Under the pieces are notes generated by a model that saw only the letters and a list, made by a program, of their open reading frames with translations, did no database searches and was not told the origin of the DNA. This document shows, in pieces, positions 20,801 through 28,942 of a stretch of 64,000 bases of DNA. The stretch lies in NCBI RefSeq assembly GCF_004345615.1, contig NZ_SLWK01000002.1, positions 124,001 through 188,000 on the forward strand, read 5' to 3'. Source of the stretch: Natronoflexus pectinivorans (GTDB lineage: Bacteria; Bacteroidota; Bacteroidia; Bacteroidales; Marinilabiliaceae). The number at the start of each line of letters is the position of its first letter. Position 1 is the stretch's first letter. The translations under genes and the position numbers were made by a program.

Positions 20801-23087
20801 CATTAATTTTAATATTGGAAGTGATTTGTATGCGGCTTCTTCAGAGATGAAGCATTGTATTGTTGAGTATGGAACCGAATATAATATATTCTGCGACAGA
20901 ACAACCACACCTGTATTGGAAAATGTTACAATCAGAAATGCTGCTCAGAGTGGTGTTTATTTAAATGCTGCTTCCCCTGTGATTGAACAATGTCAAATAT
21001 TGAATAATGGGGAGCACGGGATTTTTGTCACAGGAGCCAGTACGCCATCTATAAGTAATAGTTCCTTTGTTGGAAATGGAGAGTATCCATTGTTCTTAGC
21101 TGCATGGAATAGTCTTCCTGTTCTTGAAAGCAACAGTTATGAAGACAATGGAATGCAATTTATATCTTTAAGTGGTGGTAATTTTGCAAGTGATGGGACT
21201 TATGTAAACGATGGAATTCCTTATCATGTAACGGGCGATATCGTTTTGCGCGGTGACAGGAATAATGTTGATTTAACCATTGAGCCTGGCGTTGAAATGC
21301 ACTTTAGTCCAGGTGTTTCACTTAATGTGGGAGAGGAAAATAGCACTCGGTATGTAGGAAGTTTATTGGCCGTTGGAACTGAAGATGCTCCAATTGTTTT
21401 TACTGCTTATAAAGCTGCTGAAGGCTGGGGTGGCATTAATTTTAATATTGGAAGTAATTTGTATGAGGCTTCTTCCGAGATGAAATATTGCATTATTGAA
21501 CATGGAACAGAATACAATATATTCTTTGACAGAACCACCGAGCCCACTTTTAACAACAATACGGTTCGTAATTCAGCAGGTTATGGCATGAGGCTTTGGA
21601 ACTCACAGCCTGATACGCTACGGAATAATACTTTCGCCAACAATCAGGCATCATCCATCTATTTGGATGGCAACAGCAATGTGGTACTTGGTGGGAAACC
21701 TAAATATGTCAATAATTTTTATGGTATTTCCGATTTTGCTGTTTATAATAACACTACGATTGATGTTGATGCCCGCTACAACTTTTGGAGTGCAGCCGAT
21801 TCGGCCATGATTTCAAATGTGGTATATGATGTTTTTAATCAATCCAATCGGGGTAAAGTTAATTTTGTAGAGTTTGCCCAACTCCCTTGGGTTGAAAGCG
21901 ACGAGATTGTTCTAACCGGAGAACTGTTTTATGGCAATTCCACTTCAACTCCAATGAGCGAGGCGGTGGTAAGTATTGTTGATTTTGCCGGAGGGGTCAT
22001 TTCTCAGCAGACAGTTTCTGAAACCGGGGCTTTTGCATTTGCTCCATTTGCAACGGGAGGTTATCGAATGGTGGTTGAGCCTGCTGAACCATGGGGTGGA
22101 GTAAATGCAACAGATGCTTTGTTGGTTTTGAATCATTTTACCCGCAAGGAACTACTTACCGGGCTAAGTCTTGCAGCAGCAGATGTAAATCTGAGCGGAA
22201 GTGTTAATGGAACCGATGCACTCTTTATGTTGAAACGATATGCCGGATTGATTGACGAGTTTCCATCAGGCGATTTTCTATATCATTACGATGATTATTT
22301 AGTGGATGGGAACTCCATTTTAAGTGTTCTGAGAGTTTTATGTTTTGGCGATGTTAACGGTTCATACAGCCTCTTGAAGAGCCTGAAAACAGGACAAGGA
22401 ATTACCCCTTCGGGAGAAGTGGTTGTAACATCATACAATGAATTTGAATTGCCTTTCGATTTTGATATTGATGAAAATGCTGGTGCCATCTCCTTTGGGT
22501 TTTATTATCCTGAGGATATGATGAAAGTGAAAGGCGTGCGTTTTGATGGTGGAAATGGGTTTGTACATAGTGCACAAAACGGATTATTCCGTTTTGCATG
22601 GGCAGGAACTGAACCGATTCAAACGAATCAGGGACAACCTCTGCGCATTGTTGTAGAGATGGAAGCATTGGATTTTGCCCCAACTTCTGAATCTGTATTG
22701 CCAGAATTGTACGAGCACATTGAAATCGCCAATCAGTGGGGAGAACCTTTAAGAGCTAATATATCTGCTCCCGAGTTAAGAACGGTAGCAACATCTCTGG
22801 ATAAAAACAATATTAAGACATCATCGCTGGTAGTGTATCCTAATCCGGTAAAAGAGAGTGCAACAGTAAGTTTTGCCCTCGAAAGTGACGCTAAGGTTTC
22901 ATTTGAGTTGGTTAACGCTGCCGGTACATCGGTTTATCAGTCAGATGAGCAGTCTTTTATGCCTGGCAGTCATCAGTATAGTATGGATGCTTCTTTGTTA
23001 GCGAATGGTGTTTATATGCTGAATATGAGGGTTAATACAAATTATAGTGAAAGCATTAAAGTTGTAAAAATTGTTGTGTCCAAATAG
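17823..23087 (+). CDS. Giant secreted multidomain protein: Kelch, beta-helix modules, dockerin-like, cohesin-like, T9SS sorting domain
   Basis: The 1754-residue protein starts with a signal peptide ending near LSLHAQ (residue 30). About 75-370 is a Kelch-like beta-propeller (repeats such as IYVLGGATDD, VYVTGGSSQ, VIVIGGVNND). About 470-1325 holds four right-handed beta-helix modules of roughly 210 residues, each with an opening TIEPG-x-x-x-x-F strand and a run of short N-x-x-I/V repeats. Modules three and four share a stretch identical at DNA level. About 1417-1480 is a dockerin-like pair: WGGVNATDALLVLNHF, then DVNLSGSVNGTDALFMLKRY with a D-x-N-x-S-G calcium-loop pattern. About 1531-1650 is a cohesin-like beta-sandwich. 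Residues 1667-1754 (VVYPNPVKES ... GVYMLNMRV) are a type A T9SS sorting domain. It should be surface attached or released, with a binding or structural role; no catalytic domain was identified. The next gene starts 6 bp after its stop. Confidence 0.88.
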   Translation: MKKFLHFVGGRASVLLVHLLLFLSLSLHAQVSFTHTSNDDFNIGNFNDLLVGSNAIGLPFQALSMGNWVTTTVIPQTLSGHQAATWNNRFVYLSGGFNGTNNSAQVYRAALQASGISGWTTVSALPKGVRNHAMVIGDNTIYVLGGATDDEVSDRIFYASMSLNGNIGQWQEMEIRLPSSLHGHTAVFCNGYVYVTGGSSQLSNGSGTSEVWVAQVLANGKLSEFEVTTVLPVEVRNHTMVVDGEDVIVIGGVNNDDEKLNTVFRNSSQSDGNLGGWVSETNLPQAVSHHSSFIANGLLVVMGGENSTSITNSVAFADVTTTPLVWSSSTGMVDYVKDFVAFGANGQVVYSGGTNLSGVPIVNARYSLLTLSTNRKSKGLFISTKFDELGAERTISELSFARSIADGAGLEVSYRIAGNDGVWSSWNTYQDISPIEIEETARYLQYKVKFFNDKTAAQATLSSVTMRTPGSQLSGNLSGNVTYTKAASPYWVTENITFTGGTHTFEAGTQLLFLPEVTMEVRQANIVCNGLEGDSVYFTGYLDEEGLWGGIWFSANSNNGVSSQFNYVVISNAGHGTNNANLRCSDTTEPMLNNSVIRNSTGRGIRLQNANINIENTHVINNASHGISLQSSSPTFINTDISNNGDAGVMMTGFDSNPTFTTTTISENKYGIYYNTPNTSIRQPGGSPILVDNEFNGIVLPEGDITNDQTWFTIDYDIILLGQLTVRANRRLTIEPGNTIKALEGASMYFSTSSVNFGELYAVGTEEQPIKFTSFNGEPGGWDGIHLRLNISGQAPSELAYCVVENGRLYNIYAEGSVVNIVNSIIRNSEGDGIRYSNGRGELSHSQVLNNGENGVVISGSNTPVINNTIFSNNEEYPIVVSAWNSIPIIENNSYEGNGLQFISLSGGSFTSDVTYVNDGIPYHVTSDIVLRGDRNNVDLTIEPGVEMHFSPGVSLNVGEENSTRYVGSLLAVGTEDAPIVFTAYKAAEGWSGINFNIGSDLYAASSEMKHCIVEYGTEYNIFCDRTTTPVLENVTIRNAAQSGVYLNAASPVIEQCQILNNGEHGIFVTGASTPSISNSSFVGNGEYPLFLAAWNSLPVLESNSYEDNGMQFISLSGGNFASDGTYVNDGIPYHVTGDIVLRGDRNNVDLTIEPGVEMHFSPGVSLNVGEENSTRYVGSLLAVGTEDAPIVFTAYKAAEGWGGINFNIGSNLYEASSEMKYCIIEHGTEYNIFFDRTTEPTFNNNTVRNSAGYGMRLWNSQPDTLRNNTFANNQASSIYLDGNSNVVLGGKPKYVNNFYGISDFAVYNNTTIDVDARYNFWSAADSAMISNVVYDVFNQSNRGKVNFVEFAQLPWVESDEIVLTGELFYGNSTSTPMSEAVVSIVDFAGGVISQQTVSETGAFAFAPFATGGYRMVVEPAEPWGGVNATDALLVLNHFTRKELLTGLSLAAADVNLSGSVNGTDALFMLKRYAGLIDEFPSGDFLYHYDDYLVDGNSILSVLRVLCFGDVNGSYSLLKSLKTGQGITPSGEVVVTSYNEFELPFDFDIDENAGAISFGFYYPEDMMKVKGVRFDGGNGFVHSAQNGLFRFAWAGTEPIQTNQGQPLRIVVEMEALDFAPTSESVLPELYEHIEIANQWGEPLRANISAPELRTVATSLDKNNIKTSSLVVYPNPVKESATVSFALESDAKVSFELVNAAGTSVYQSDEQSFMPGSHQYSMDASLLANGVYMLNMRVNTNYSESIKVVKIVVSK
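20610..20795 (+). repeat. 186-bp perfect direct repeat, copy 1
   Basis: This tract inside the giant beta-helix gene is identical base for base to 21243-21428, 633 bp downstream (211 codons, one beta-helix module). It encodes about residues 930-991. The flanking parts of the two modules are clearly diverged, mostly at third positions. Confidence 0.95.
21243..21428 (+). repeat. 186-bp perfect direct repeat, copy 2
   Basis: Second copy of the tract at 20610-20795, in frame, encoding about residues 1141-1202. Identity breaks at 21429 (G against A in copy 1), then continues for about 27 bp before the modules diverge. Confidence 0.95.
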
Positions 23088-23093
23088 ATAATT

Positions 23094-26000
23094 ATGAGAA
23101 ATTGCATTAAAGAATTAATCGTTCTTTCTCTTATTGTACTTTTTGGGCAGCAAGCACTCTTTTCGGAAAACGCAGTTGTCAAAATAGGAACAGTCACCGA
23201 CTGTTCCTATGAAATCGCAGTGCCGGTAGAAGTTTCTAACTTTAATAATGTAGGAGCCATATCTCTGGTACTTGAGTACAATGAGGAAGAATTTACATAT
23301 GTCAATTACCAAAACAGACATGCCGATATTGGTAGTGGTATGCTGATTGTTAATGGTGGCAATGGACGTGTGATGATAAGTTGGATTGACACCAATCCAG
23401 TAAGTATTGATGACGGTGTGCTGCTTGAATTGGAATTTGAGGTTCTGAAATATGGAAGCAGTTCACTGGGTTGGGATCTTGCAACCCCCGGAAATTGCGA
23501 AATAAGCAATGATTCCGGAGAGGTTTTGGATGTATCTTTTCAAGGAGGCTCTGTTACGTTATTGCAGCCACCTTCAATAACTCTTCAGCCCACTACGCAA
23601 AGTATTCTGGAAAACGGTACCGCTGTTTTTTCTGTTTCAGCACAGGGTACTCAGTTGAGTTACCAATGGCAGGTGAGCGAAGATGGGGGAGAAACGTTTT
23701 CAGATTTATCAAACGCAGCGCCTTATTCCAATGTGACCACTGCCAATCTGAGGGTAACCAATGCGTCAATCGGATTAAGCGGCAACCTTTATCGTTGTCA
23801 TGTTTCGGGCACATGCTCCCCTTCAGTTTTTTCTAATAATGTTTTGCTGGAAGTTATAAAGCCGGTTATAGCATCTATGCCCTCTTTAAATATTTGTCCG
23901 GGAACACATTCAATACCTATTGAAACGGAGGGTTTCATCGATGTATCTTCTTTTTCGTTAGCTATAGGTTTTAATGCGGATGTGGTTGAATTTTTAGATG
24001 TTGATAATTTCCATCCTGATTTTAACAATGCCGTTGTAGTAAACCAGGAGGATGGGATTGTTTATCTTTCATGGGCTGCCTTGGAGCCCATGACGATTAT
24101 TGATGAGCCACTATTTGAATTGTTGGTTAATGTTGAGCCTGGAAACAGCCAATTGCAATGGCAGGTTGAATCAAATGAGTTTTTTAGTTCATTCATGAAT
24201 GAAATTCCCGGTGTATATAACAACGGCAGTTTGCAAGTAAATTCTTTGCCCCAGATTACGAATCAACCACCCGACAGGGTGATTGCAGAGAATCAAAATG
24301 TTACATTCCCGCTATCAGCAACCGGAACCGGCTTGTCATACCGTTGGCAGATAAGCACCGATGGCGGAGAAACTTTCACCGACCTGAATAATGGCAGCGG
24401 GTATTCGGGTGTAACAACTGCTACTTTATCAATATCTTCTGTCGGAATAGATCTGGATGAAAACGTTTATCGTTGCCGGATAACAGGAGCTTGCGAGCCA
24501 ACGTTACATAGTAGGGAAGCCACGCTTACTGTCTTGCCTAACATTTCCACTTCATTGGGTACATCAACTATATGTCCCGGGGAAATTGCAATTCCTGTCA
24601 GGGTAAGCAGTTTCTCAAGAGTCGGAGCCTTTTCTCTTGCACTTGAATATAATGATGAGGTATTGGAGTTTACCGGATACAGTAGTTTGCACGAGAGTCT
24701 GAGAGACGGCATGTTTGCGGTAAATGCCGATGAGGGGGTGTTATATCTCAGTTGGGTGGGCACCACCGCGGCCTCCATTCCCGATAATGGAGTGTTAGTA
24801 GAGTTTGAATTTGATGGTGTTCCTGGGAGTTCTCCTCTTAACTGGAGGGCAGGTTCTGAGTATGTTAATATTAACGGATTAGATATCTTTTCGTCCTATC
24901 AAAACGGGAATATTAATGTTCCTCAAAATCCTGTTATAAATTCGCACCCTGAAGATCAAAGTATTTATGGAACCGGAAGCGTGCAGTTTGCTGTGCAGGC
25001 TTCAGGGGCAGGGTTGTCGTACCAATGGCAGGAGAGTACAGATAGTGGCGAAAACTGGAGCGATTTATCCAATGGTGGGCATTATAGCGGGGTAACCAGC
25101 ACTCAATTAACCTTAAGTAATGTGACATCCGAAATGCAAGGCAACTTATATCGATGTAAAATTTCTGGAAGTTGTCCTCCTGTGGTTTTCTCAAATGCAG
25201 GTAAGTTGGAGGTCACAACCCCCTTGATTTCTGTCTCGTTTGATCATAACACGGGATTATGTGCTGGGATGCTTTATTTACCTATAAAGGTCACCAATGC
25301 CAATAATTTGGGAGCCATATCTCTTGTTGTTGCTTTTGATTCAGATGATGTGGATTTTTATGGGTATGATTGGGTACACAGTGAGATGGAAGATGGCGTA
25401 TTATCAGTAAATCAAATCGGTGATTTGATTTATATTTCCTGGGCTTCAGCTGAGCCTGCTAATGTTGGTGATGATATGCTTATCGAGTTGCGATTTGATG
25501 CTGATCTTGGAGTTTCTACCTCCTTTTCATGGGTGGATGAGGAGGTTGAATTCAGTGATTTCAATGGAAATCAAATTCCTTTTAATCTGGGGAATCAATC
25601 AATAAGTATTTCACATGAGCATGAGAATTACTTCGAAACTGATGAAGATGAGCTATGTCAAGGTGATGTTTATTATTTTGGAAGACAAAACCTTACTGAG
25701 CCAGGTACCTATACCGAAATGTTTAAGGCCTACAATGGCTGTGATTCCACAGTTTTGTTGACTTTGGTTGTGCTTCCATCTCCTGAAGTTACAATGCCCG
25801 ATGATGAGGTGTTATGTATTAATGATGTCCCATTAGTGTTATCCGGGGCCTTGCCCGTCGGTGGAGTATTCTCAGGCTCTGGAGTTCAGGAAGGCATTTT
25901 TGATCCGCAGGAATCAGGAGTAGGTGTTCATGAGATTGAATACCTTTATACATCTGAAAATGGATGTAAAAGTATTGGGGTGTTTATTGCAGAGGTGTTT

Positions 26001-26708
26001 CCGCTCTCTGAGATCGTGATGCCGTCTGATCTGCAGTTGTGTTTGAATGATGCGCCGCTGGAACTGCCGGAGGCACTGCCTGTTGGTGGTATCTATTCGG
26101 GTTCCGGTGTTTACGAAGGGTTTCTTAATCCACGTGAATCAGGAATAGGTGTTCATGAGATTGAATATCTATACACAGACGAAAATGGTTGTACAAGTAC
26201 CGGAGTTTTCTCAGCAGAAGTGTTTACATATCCTGAAATCGTAATGCCTCCTGATCTGACCTTATGCACAAATGATTCACCCATAGAGTTGTCGGGTGCG
26301 ACTCCGGTTGGTGGTCAGTATTCTGGTTTAGGGGTTATGGATGGCTCTTTTGATCCGCAAATATCAGGAGACGGATTGTTTGATGTTGAGTATTTTTACA
26401 CTGATGGAAATGGTTGTATTGGTGAAGGAGTTATGCAGATAACCGTTGAGGTCTGTACTGGGTTCAATTCTCACGAATTGAAAGATATGAAAGTATGGCC
26501 AAATCCCGCAAAAGAAGAGATCTTTATTGATGCCTCTCGATTTTTGAGTGTTATTATTTATGATATTACGGGGCGTGAGGTGATTGTTACTACCGTTGAT
26601 GTCCTGAATCAGAAAATAGATGTATCCGGCTTGCCAATTGGAGTTTACGTTGTAAACTTATGCTCGGATGAAGGCTGTGAGAGTCTTAAGCTGATCATCC
26701 AAAGGTGA
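23094..26708 (+). CDS. Secreted protein with four cohesin-like and three Ig-like modules, T9SS sorting domain
   Basis: The 1204-residue protein has a signal peptide (about 1-24) and alternating modules. Cohesin-like beta-sandwiches lie at about 27-156, 256-384, 482-608 and 711-838. They share a V/IPVEVSNFNNVGAISLVLEY-type opening, a GMLIVN-type middle and a YLSW-type strand. Ig-like modules lie at about 161-252, 385-480 and 611-703, each with LSYQWQ and LYRC. Residues 840-895 form a short linker domain. Three tandem repeats at about 896-970, 972-1045 and 1046-1120 share LCxNDxPLxL, PVGGxxSGxGV and EIEYLYTxENGC. The end (KVWPNPAKEE ... GVYVVNL) is a T9SS type A sorting domain. It begins 6 bp after the dockerin-like gene and is surely co-transcribed. 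A scaffold or adhesin role at the cell surface is inferred. Such modules are also scattered in other Bacteroidota secreted proteins, so cellulosome-like assembly is not proven. Confidence 0.85.
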   Translation: MRNCIKELIVLSLIVLFGQQALFSENAVVKIGTVTDCSYEIAVPVEVSNFNNVGAISLVLEYNEEEFTYVNYQNRHADIGSGMLIVNGGNGRVMISWIDTNPVSIDDGVLLELEFEVLKYGSSSLGWDLATPGNCEISNDSGEVLDVSFQGGSVTLLQPPSITLQPTTQSILENGTAVFSVSAQGTQLSYQWQVSEDGGETFSDLSNAAPYSNVTTANLRVTNASIGLSGNLYRCHVSGTCSPSVFSNNVLLEVIKPVIASMPSLNICPGTHSIPIETEGFIDVSSFSLAIGFNADVVEFLDVDNFHPDFNNAVVVNQEDGIVYLSWAALEPMTIIDEPLFELLVNVEPGNSQLQWQVESNEFFSSFMNEIPGVYNNGSLQVNSLPQITNQPPDRVIAENQNVTFPLSATGTGLSYRWQISTDGGETFTDLNNGSGYSGVTTATLSISSVGIDLDENVYRCRITGACEPTLHSREATLTVLPNISTSLGTSTICPGEIAIPVRVSSFSRVGAFSLALEYNDEVLEFTGYSSLHESLRDGMFAVNADEGVLYLSWVGTTAASIPDNGVLVEFEFDGVPGSSPLNWRAGSEYVNINGLDIFSSYQNGNINVPQNPVINSHPEDQSIYGTGSVQFAVQASGAGLSYQWQESTDSGENWSDLSNGGHYSGVTSTQLTLSNVTSEMQGNLYRCKISGSCPPVVFSNAGKLEVTTPLISVSFDHNTGLCAGMLYLPIKVTNANNLGAISLVVAFDSDDVDFYGYDWVHSEMEDGVLSVNQIGDLIYISWASAEPANVGDDMLIELRFDADLGVSTSFSWVDEEVEFSDFNGNQIPFNLGNQSISISHEHENYFETDEDELCQGDVYYFGRQNLTEPGTYTEMFKAYNGCDSTVLLTLVVLPSPEVTMPDDEVLCINDVPLVLSGALPVGGVFSGSGVQEGIFDPQESGVGVHEIEYLYTSENGCKSIGVFIAEVFPLSEIVMPSDLQLCLNDAPLELPEALPVGGIYSGSGVYEGFLNPRESGIGVHEIEYLYTDENGCTSTGVFSAEVFTYPEIVMPPDLTLCTNDSPIELSGATPVGGQYSGLGVMDGSFDPQISGDGLFDVEYFYTDGNGCIGEGVMQITVEVCTGFNSHELKDMKVWPNPAKEEIFIDASRFLSVIIYDITGREVIVTTVDVLNQKIDVSGLPIGVYVVNLCSDEGCESLKLIIQR

Positions 26709-27101
26709 ACTTGTTGAAAATGTATGTTTTAAAAGTCCTGTGCAGCACGCTGCACAGGACTTTTGATTTTTAATGCCAATAAATGATCAGATAGGTTCTC
26801 CAGAATATTCATAGATAAGGAATCATTTCCTCCTTGGCGAAAAGTTTTATTTATGGTTTGATGGTTACACTAGTTTCATCTTTTATTTCTACGAAGCTAT
26901 TTAAGTGTTCATTTTCGACTTTTGTTAAAATTGACCCAGTCGGTTTGTTTCAAACTATCTAATATGTGTGTGTATGTTGCCAAAACTTTTTTAATTAATA
27001 ACTAGTCACACTTATTCAGATAAAATGTGACAACTTTTATTCACGTTTTTATAAGATATTTGTGATAAAGAATAATTCGACTATACTTAATATGACATTC
27101 T
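26709..27101. other. Intergenic region
   Basis: This 393-bp spacer starts with a strong terminator for the two-gene surface-protein unit. The rest is AT-rich. GATATTTG at 27055-27062, one mismatch from TAnnTTTG, is a possible -7 element for the GH28 gene, without a good -33 element. Confidence 0.5.
26731..26764 (+). terminator. Terminator of the giant surface-protein operon
   Basis: A 15-bp perfect stem, AAAAGTCCTGTGCAG / CTGCACAGGACTTTT, with a 4-nt loop, followed by GATTTTTAA. Confidence 0.85.
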
Positions 27102-28709
27102 ATGAGATTTTATTTATCTGACATTCGGATGAGGTTGGTGCAAAAGTCAAAGTTTGGATTACTTAGCATTATCCTTGTAACTTTTTTTGGAACTGTAGCA
27201 TGTGCACAGGTGAAACCTGTGGCAACAATTCCTTATGAGATTGCTCCTATTGTGGCGCCATTTGAAATGATTCAATTGGAAAGACCCACGTTTCCTGATC
27301 GCGTATTTAATATTGTCGATTTTGGAGCCAAAGAAATGGGAAGCGATAAGTCTTTTAAATCCACAGAGGCCATTCATCGCGCCATTGATGCTGCACATGC
27401 AGTTGGTGGAGGAAAAGTATTAATACCTGCCGGAAACTGGTTAACCGGACCGATTCACCTGAGAAGTAATATTCATTTACACATTTCTGAAGGAAGTACA
27501 GTGTACTTCAGTGAAGATAAAGAGGACTACCTGCCTGTAGTTATTCAGCGATACGAAGGTGTTGAAGTATATAACTACTCTCCTCTTATTTATGCTTACA
27601 GAGTGAGAAATGTTGCAATTACCGGGAAAGGAGTTCTTGACGGACAGGCTGGTCATTGGCTGGCAGACTGGACTGTTCAGCCCAGGGCAGAAGCAACCAA
27701 AGTTCCTTTGTCAAGAAGAACAAATTTTGGAAAAGGTTCAGGTACAGAGGGGATGCGACCAAATTTTGTTGTTTTCTGGGAGTCTGAAGATCTGTTGATT
27801 GAAGGAATTACCGTTAATAACGGGCCGATGTGGAACCTACATTTGGTTTATTCGCAACGTGCCATCATACGTGATGTCACCATCAATAGCCGGGATTCTC
27901 ATAATGGTGATGGAATTGTGATTGACTCATCAAGAGACGTTTTGGTTGAGCATACTACCTTAAGTACGGGAGATGACGCCATTGTTATCAAATCTGGTTT
28001 TAACGAAGAAGGATTGGAAATCAATATTCCGACAGAAAATGTTGTGATTCGTCATTTCCATGCCTACAGAGTGGTTACCGGTAGTGGAGGTGTAGTGTTT
28101 GGAAGTGAAACTTCGGGAGGTATTCGAAACGTTTATGTTCACAATGCATTGTTCGAAGATTGTGATCGTGGGATCCGATTTAAAACTGCCCGTGGTAGGG
28201 GAAATGTTACTGAGAATATATATATCAGAGATATAGAGGTGATTAATTCTACATATGAAGCTCTTAACTTCAATACATTTTACACAGGAGCTGGAGTTGG
28301 CCCTGCTCCACTGTTAAGAAACATCGACATCAGAAACATACGAATTGACGGAGTCCCCAGAGCAATAGTTTTAAATGGTCTGCCTGAAAAATGGCTTGAG
28401 GATATCTATCTGGAGAATATTGAAGTGGTAAATGCCCGCGAAGGAATTCGTCTTCACAGAGTGAAAAACCTCAATATGAGAAATGTTTCGATTCAATCAG
28501 AAGAGAGAGCGATGGTAGCACACGATGTGTATGAGCTATATCTTGACAATGTTTCTTTGTCTGATAAAAAAGGAGAAGAGCCCATTCGTTTGGAAGGAAA
28601 ATATACTGGCGTTGTGGTGATGCCTGACTATGAGCCGGGAATGGTAAGTTTTGACAGGGACGTGAAAGAAGATGTTATCAGAAAGGAACTTCCTACTGCA
28701 GCTTGGTAG
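27102..28709 (+). CDS. Glycoside hydrolase family 28 (polygalacturonase-like)
   Basis: This 535-residue secreted parallel beta-helix hydrolase has the GH28 motif set. NGDGIVID (N-x-D-G class) and TGDDAIVIKSG carry the catalytic Asp residues. GSETSGG replaces the GHG segment of classical endo-enzymes, as in many Bacteroidota exo-type GH28. RGIRFKT corresponds to the R-x-K motif. A signal peptide ends near VACA-Q. The ATG at 27129 (MRLVQKSKFG) would give a more typical signal peptide and is an alternative start. The enzyme probably acts in the periplasm on galacturonan or rhamnogalacturonan-type oligosaccharides; the exact linkage cannot be told. It stands alone between terminators, with no pectin cluster visible, and the sensor kinase next door is on the same strand. 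Confidence 0.9.
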   Translation: MRFYLSDIRMRLVQKSKFGLLSIILVTFFGTVACAQVKPVATIPYEIAPIVAPFEMIQLERPTFPDRVFNIVDFGAKEMGSDKSFKSTEAIHRAIDAAHAVGGGKVLIPAGNWLTGPIHLRSNIHLHISEGSTVYFSEDKEDYLPVVIQRYEGVEVYNYSPLIYAYRVRNVAITGKGVLDGQAGHWLADWTVQPRAEATKVPLSRRTNFGKGSGTEGMRPNFVVFWESEDLLIEGITVNNGPMWNLHLVYSQRAIIRDVTINSRDSHNGDGIVIDSSRDVLVEHTTLSTGDDAIVIKSGFNEEGLEINIPTENVVIRHFHAYRVVTGSGGVVFGSETSGGIRNVYVHNALFEDCDRGIRFKTARGRGNVTENIYIRDIEVINSTYEALNFNTFYTGAGVGPAPLLRNIDIRNIRIDGVPRAIVLNGLPEKWLEDIYLENIEVVNAREGIRLHRVKNLNMRNVSIQSEERAMVAHDVYELYLDNVSLSDKKGEEPIRLEGKYTGVVVMPDYEPGMVSFDRDVKEDVIRKELPTAAW

Positions 28710-28742
28710 AGATTAAAACTCTTTGAGTTTATTTTATTGATG

Positions 28743-28780
28743 AAAGCCATGCAAAACCTATATTGGTTTTGCATGGCTTT
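28743..28780 (+). terminator. Terminator after the GH28 gene
   Basis: A 16-bp perfect stem, AAAGCCATGCAAAACC / GGTTTTGCATGGCTTT, with a 6-nt loop and a following T-run. Confidence 0.85.
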
Positions 28781-28850
28781 TTGTGCAAATATTTCTGTGG
28801 AAAATTAAAAGCCTTGAGATATTTACTTTTAATGCTATGCTACATAATTA

Positions 28851-28883
28851 TTTGAGCAGGTTGTTTTTTTTTATTTACTTTTG
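28851..28883 (+). promoter_or_regulatory. Candidate promoter of the sensor kinase gene
   Basis: TTTG (28851-28854) and TACTTTTG (28876-28883, an exact TAnnTTTG) are separated by 21 bp, within the Bacteroidota promoter spacing. The ATG at 28943 follows about 60 bp later. Confidence 0.5.
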
Positions 28884-28942
28884 GCAAATGTATTTGGTAA
28901 TTATTACATTGTAGGATGTAACGCATGTAAGCGTGTTTTTTT

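Noticed and set aside
20610-21428. Mobile element copies
   Set aside because: The identical tracts are in frame, encode beta-helix sequence and lack terminal inverted repeats or a transposase.
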